A stretch of 64,000 bases of DNA from Hexactinellida sp. DTS-2022 (Eukaryota; Porifera; Hexactinellida). Where the stretch lies: positions 992,001 through 1,056,000 of the forward strand of contig JAPNXP010000009.1 in assembly GCA_028753945.1 (NCBI GenBank), in the 5' to 3' direction. Position numbers and translations under genes: made by a program. The notes beneath the pieces were generated by a model. The model saw only the letters and a list, made by a program, of their open reading frames with translations. It ran no database searches and was not told the origin of the DNA. Below, one piece after another: positions 59,842 through 64,000 of the stretch; position 1 is the first letter of the stretch, and every line of letters begins with the position of its first letter.

Positions 59842-61381
59842 ATGAATCCAGATGATAGAAAGAAGAAACAAGTAAAATTGGGACGAAAGTTGGCTTATCT
59901 CCTCCGGTATGGTGCTGAGGTTAGTCAGACTTTTAGTCTTACTTACTTACTATAAATTTTCATATTTAATTAACAGCTGTTATGAGATGACTTCAAGCAT
60001 GTTACAGTACACTAACTCGTGGCTCATTGGCAATAATTTATATTCCATTTTGTATATTATAATTGAGTTACTTCCGTGTAAACACTTATGGCGTAGATAG
60101 TATTGGATAAATCATCTTGTGTCGTGTCAGGTAATTTATAGTGGGAGATAAACTTACTAATCATTAGGTTGCGCAGGCTGTTGTTTTTATTATCATGCAA
60201 TGATTGTTTCATAATAGTTCATAGCTGAAAGTTTCACGTGATATGGCTTGTAATTTATGTAATTATACATTTGCTAACATGCGTTATTTGCGGACTTTGT
60301 CCTTTCGTTTATATTTAATTATGTAAATATGCACTATACAGAGCTTAGCATAAACGAATGGAGTTATTTCTCTTACGACTATTCTTGAGTTTGCCTATCT
60401 GTCCCTAGGTAGAAGGGTTGGCTGTTGAGGAGGGGGGCTGGGTCAGCCTGGGCCACCTGTGCCAGCACCCTCTCCTCGCGAAGGTACAACTCGACTTTGT
60501 TATAAAGGAAATAACAGAGTCCACTTCTGCGCGAGGAGAGAAGAGGTTTGAGATCAGAGATGAGTCCGAGAAGAAGTTAGTCCGGGCCTGCTACAGTAGG
60601 AAGTTTGACAGGAGCCCCAGGCATGAGGGATCAAAGGTACATATTTGTTTTGATTGATAAATTAGTCTAGTTGACCTTCTTAATTTCTGATTTGTCTGCT
60701 ACGTACTTACTGCTCTATTATCCTATTGAATTCTAATTAATTAATTAATTATGTTACAAGGTTCTAAGGCTGATGGAAATATGTTTGAGGTTCGTCTGTG
60801 ATAACATCAAGAACTTTGATCTTCTTGACTTCCAAGACGAGTATCTTATGCGGTTAATGATGAAGCGGTTACAGAGCCAACGCAAGCTCAACAACTCCAT
60901 TTTGAAATGTGTTCTTGGAAAGACTCTGACCAGACTGAGCCTGGAGTTCTTCTTCGTGACGGAGTCTACTCTGCTGCTCCTGAGCAGGCGATGTCCCAAC
61001 CTGGAGTGCCTCACGCTCAAGGACTGCTCGTACATAATCACAGACCAGAAGCTGGCCACGCTCTTCCACAAGCTCACCAACATACAGTTCCTCGACCTCA
61101 GCTTCTGCAAGCACTTGACAGACCGCACGCTTCTCAATATGCACAAAATGTGTCCCAACCTCAAATGTTTAAACATAATGGGGCTCCCCAAGATCAGTGG
61201 GGAGGCTATAGTCGAGATGGTCAGGACCTGCAGTAAATTGAAAAAAGTTGATATCAGAGACAACGCGAGTTTCCAGACAGAAATGGCGGTTTCAATGAAG
61301 AGCGCCAGAGAGGCGCTAATTGATGAGGAGGAAACTTCTCTGACTGTTATTTATGGAAAGTATCGGAAAGATATGTATTGA
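59842..61381 (+). CDS. KptA/TRPT1-like N-lobe fused to leucine-rich repeats (candidate fusion)
   Basis: Three exons, 59842-59919, 60409-60636, 60761-61381, each junction phase 0; 308 aa. Residues 1-102 resemble the N-terminal lobe of tRNA 2'-phosphotransferase: LGRKLAYLLRYGAE, EGGWVSLGHLCQHPLL, LVRACYSRKFD (compare LSK.LSYLLRH and L(I)RANQGHS). The active-site His after Arg is Tyr here (LLRY) and the QGHS motif is lost. The C-terminal NAD-binding lobe is absent; instead the frame continues into AMN1/FBXL-type leucine-rich repeats (CPNLECLTLKDCSYIITDQ, LQFLDLSFCKHLTD-like and CPNLKCLNIMGLPKISG). Catalysis is unlikely. Alternatively, the first two exons are a remnant of a separate TRPT1 gene (reading through gives a stop at 60657) and the LRR part starts at ATG 60773. 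Confidence 0.55.
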
Positions 61382-61539
61382 CCAAACTTATCATACAATT
61401 GTGTTGCGTGCTGCATACCACACTCATTTATACATCTTTATAATAATATCTTTATATTAATAAGCAAACACGTTAGTGCACACTGGTCTCCTATAATTTC
61501 TGATTAACTAATACTACATTCCTCCTGCATTAGAATAGC

Positions 61540-63878
61540 ATGGAGCTCTCCCTGAAGAGAGTGGACTTCCTGCAGGTGGGCGTGACCAGTCGGGGCTGCA
61601 TGCGGCTTTTGCCGCCGCCCAAGCGCACCGCCTCCAGCTCTCCCGTCACTCAGAAGATTGTGGTCGGAGACCACGAGGGCGTGGTAACTTGCTTCGGGAT
61701 GCGAAACATGACCGTTAATCTGGCTTTCAAGTCTCTCCCCGGTCCCCAGGTGACCTCCCTCTGTCTCTCCATTGGAGATAAGGGCATCAACGAGAATATA
61801 TTCATTTCTGCCGGGCCTGAGATCCGGGGTTACAGCAAGAAGGGAAAGTTGTTTCTTGTGTTCGACACCAATCTCACCGACTGTATCAAGTCGCTCTTTG
61901 CTACGGAATCTGATTTGCTAGTCGGGTGTAATTATATATTCAATCACTATGTGGAGTGTAAGGACGCCAACTACTTTCTGTCGCCGGACAAAATAAACGC
62001 GCTCCTGCGTCTCCCCATCCCTGGTTCTTCCCACGTCTACACAGTGCTGGCCTGCCAGGACCGGGTCCTGCGCCTGATGGAGAACTCTGAGATGTTTTAC
62101 GAGGTGGAGGTGCCGGGCCCGCCCTCCTGTCTGCTGCTCTACGGCCTGACCGGCGGGGACTGCCACGACGAGGTGCTCTACGGCACTTCCGACGGCAGGG
62201 TCGGGCTGGTTAAGCTGGGCATAGAGGCGCCGGTGCACAGGTGGGACCTGAGCAACGACAAGCGGCTGGGGGGCATCTCAGACCTCGACATGTTCGACAT
62301 GACTCGAGACGGAAAGCTGGAAATACTAGTCGCCAGGGACGACGGAGAAATAGAAGTGTACTCCCTGGACGAGGTGGCAGAGCCGCAGCTGATCTTCTCC
62401 CGCTCCCTCTCCGAGGGGATCACCAGCATTCAGGGCGGCATGGTGTCGCAGGCGCACCACCCCGAGGCGGTGGTGAGCACCTACTCCGGGAAGATTCTCG
62501 CCATGAGCAGCGCGCCGCAGACGCGCGGCGTGCAGCTGGGCAGCGCCAGCGCGGAGTCAGTCGACCCGGAGCTGCAGGTACATATGAATACGCACGTTGG
62601 TATCAGCTGATTACTGTGTATAGGCGCGCATCGACGGGCTGAGGCGGGAGATCGAAGAGCTGGAGGCTAACGTGCAGAGAGGCAGGGACTGCTATGAGCA
62701 GTCAGCGCAGTCGGTCTCTGCCGTGTCTGCTCTGCCCAAGTTCGCAGTGAGCACAAAGTTCACTCTGATGCCGGAGGACGCCTCCTACACACTCTCGGTG
62801 GAGCTGCACGTGCCCATAGAGAGCGTGGTGCTGCAGAGCAATGTGCCCATCGACCTGCTCGACTCCGACAAGAACACAGCGGTCGTCAGCCACTGCCCCT
62901 GCGACCCCGAGCACGGGAACTACCTGCTGGCCACCTACAGGTGTCAGAGCAGCACCACTCGCATGGAGCTGAAGCTGCGCTCCATAGAGGGGCAGCACGG
63001 GGTCCTGCAGGTACCCAACTACCAACTGGGCTGTTAGTTATGTGCTATCTGACACAGCTGTTCGGTAGGTCTACATTACTCCCCGCATGCATCCGAAGTC
63101 CTGTCGCCGGAAAGAGTTCCTCATAAAGCCCCTCTCTCTGCACCTGCGGACGCACCTGTTCGACGCCTCTCGCCCCCTGAGCCAGCTGACACTGGGGGGC
63201 CCCTTCAGTCTGAGCGAGGTGCACTCCTGGGTGCACTTCTGTCTGCCGGAGGTCCCGGAGAGACCCCCCTCCGAGGACTCCGCCTCTCTGCACTTCAAGT
63301 CCACTTTCCTGGAAACTCAGCTGGACGCGTTCTACCAGGCGGGAGAGGCTGTGTTCCGCTCCGACAACGTATCTACCATTTCCATCCTCAAGGCTAGTTA
63401 GTACTATCCATATGCTATCAATACTATATACTTATTATAATCCCGATAGGACGTGTTGACCCGCGAAGCTACCAAGAGCAGCATACAACTGGAGATCAGC
63501 TGTTCCATTAACGACCAGTCAGTTCCCTACACGCTACAGCTGATCCATCCCAAGCTGGACTACCAGCTGCTGCTGGCCAAGCGGATCCACATAATCGAGG
63601 CTCTCCAGGAGCTCAAGTCCCAGGAGCCGGACATCTCCTTCCTGGCCACTGACTACCTCTACATCCTGGAGAACGCGCAGCAGCTGAGAGAGGAGTTCTC
63701 GCAGCAACCCTGTCACCTGGAGCGGCTCTACGGGATGATAACAGACCTGTTCATAGACAAGTTTAAGTTCAAAGGAGTTAACGTGAAGAGTCGGGTTAAC
63801 ATGCTACTGGATCTGCTGGAGAATAACTACGAACTGGATAGACTGCTCTCCTTCTTCGAGGGAGAGCAGTTCGAGTGA
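61540..63878 (+). CDS. BBS7: Bardet-Biedl syndrome 7 protein (BBSome subunit)
   Basis: Four exons, 61540-62577, 62624-63010, 63069-63392, 63450-63878; 725 aa (human 715), all phase 0. The N-terminal beta-propeller starts MELSLKRVDFLQVGVTS and KIVVGDHEGVVTCFG. A coiled coil (IDGLRREIEELEANVQRG) follows, then the GAE/platform domain (KEFLIKPLSLHLRTHLFD, LSEVHSWVHFCLPEVPERP) and the C-terminal block LIHPKLDYQLLLAKRI and HLERLYGMITDLFIDKFKFK. BBS7 with BBS2 and BBS9 forms part of the BBSome, which moves membrane cargo in cilia. Exon 3 ends AAG with GCTAGT, so the last intron is GC-AG; the resulting junction ILK-DVLTREATK matches the family exactly. Implies a ciliated organism. Confidence 0.95.
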
Positions 63879-64000
63879 CGTCACCGGAGATATAGTTGAT
63901 GCTATGAGGGGCAGATGTGGATATAATCATACGTAGTTTGCCAATCTCATATTAGTATACAATATACTGTTGAGATACACCAAGGATCTCATATCTCTTA

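Overview
The window looks like compact, gene-dense nuclear DNA from a metazoan. Coding blocks are GC-richer than the AT-rich spacers. Where introns occur they are short (46 to 250 bp in most genes) and obey GT-AG, with one GC-AG exception. Many long genes have no intron at all: Argonaute, HAP2, the bHLH protein, LTV1, TRAF and both receptor tyrosine kinases. An E-protein-type bHLH factor, receptor tyrosine kinases, an AGO-clade Argonaute, TRAF, BBS7 and HAP2 together point to an animal. HAP2 and the intron-poor, MITE-rich style suggest an early-branching lineage such as a sponge, but I cannot fix the species and this is inference.

Layout. 1-2855 (-): MASK/ANKHD1-like ankyrin-KH protein running off the left edge. 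3553-8151: two convergent intronless receptor tyrosine kinases whose kinase domains are almost identical in DNA. 8474-17705: housekeeping cluster with GINS1, PECR, CHCHD7, SLC35C1-like, EFCAB11 (with TMEM144-like nested inside on the other strand), MMTAG2, EI24 with a microprotein ORF directly upstream, and NDUFA7. 18003-20298 (-): PAPS synthase. 21984-28678 (-): a five-exon RS-rich protein whose introns hold CIAO1 and a ChaC gene on the opposite strand. 29490-36908: BTB protein, bHLH factor, UBA5, TRAF-like protein. 36909-38456: repeat-rich spacer with several DNA-transposon derivatives. 38457-46830: small orphan gene, HAP2, LACTB, Argonaute. 46831-49511: gene-free spacer with a palindromic AAACATGTTT satellite and nested transposons. 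49512-63878: LTV1, XRN1, a PH-domain protein, a KptA-like/LRR fusion and BBS7.

Most genes are unrelated housekeeping functions (DNA replication, Fe-S assembly, sulfation, UFMylation, ribosome export, 5'-3' RNA decay, cilia). The strongest unusual points are: (1) a homolog of the SLC35A4 upstream-ORF microprotein placed one base upstream of the EI24 start codon, an apparent two-cistron unit; (2) a roughly 700-bp near-identical inverted tract limited to the catalytic part of two otherwise diverged RTKs; (3) a probable fusion of a degenerate KptA/TRPT1 N-lobe with leucine-rich repeats; (4) three genes nested antisense inside introns of two host genes. Exon joins given here were worked out by eye from splice consensus, reading-frame phase and family similarity; no search or alignment was run.
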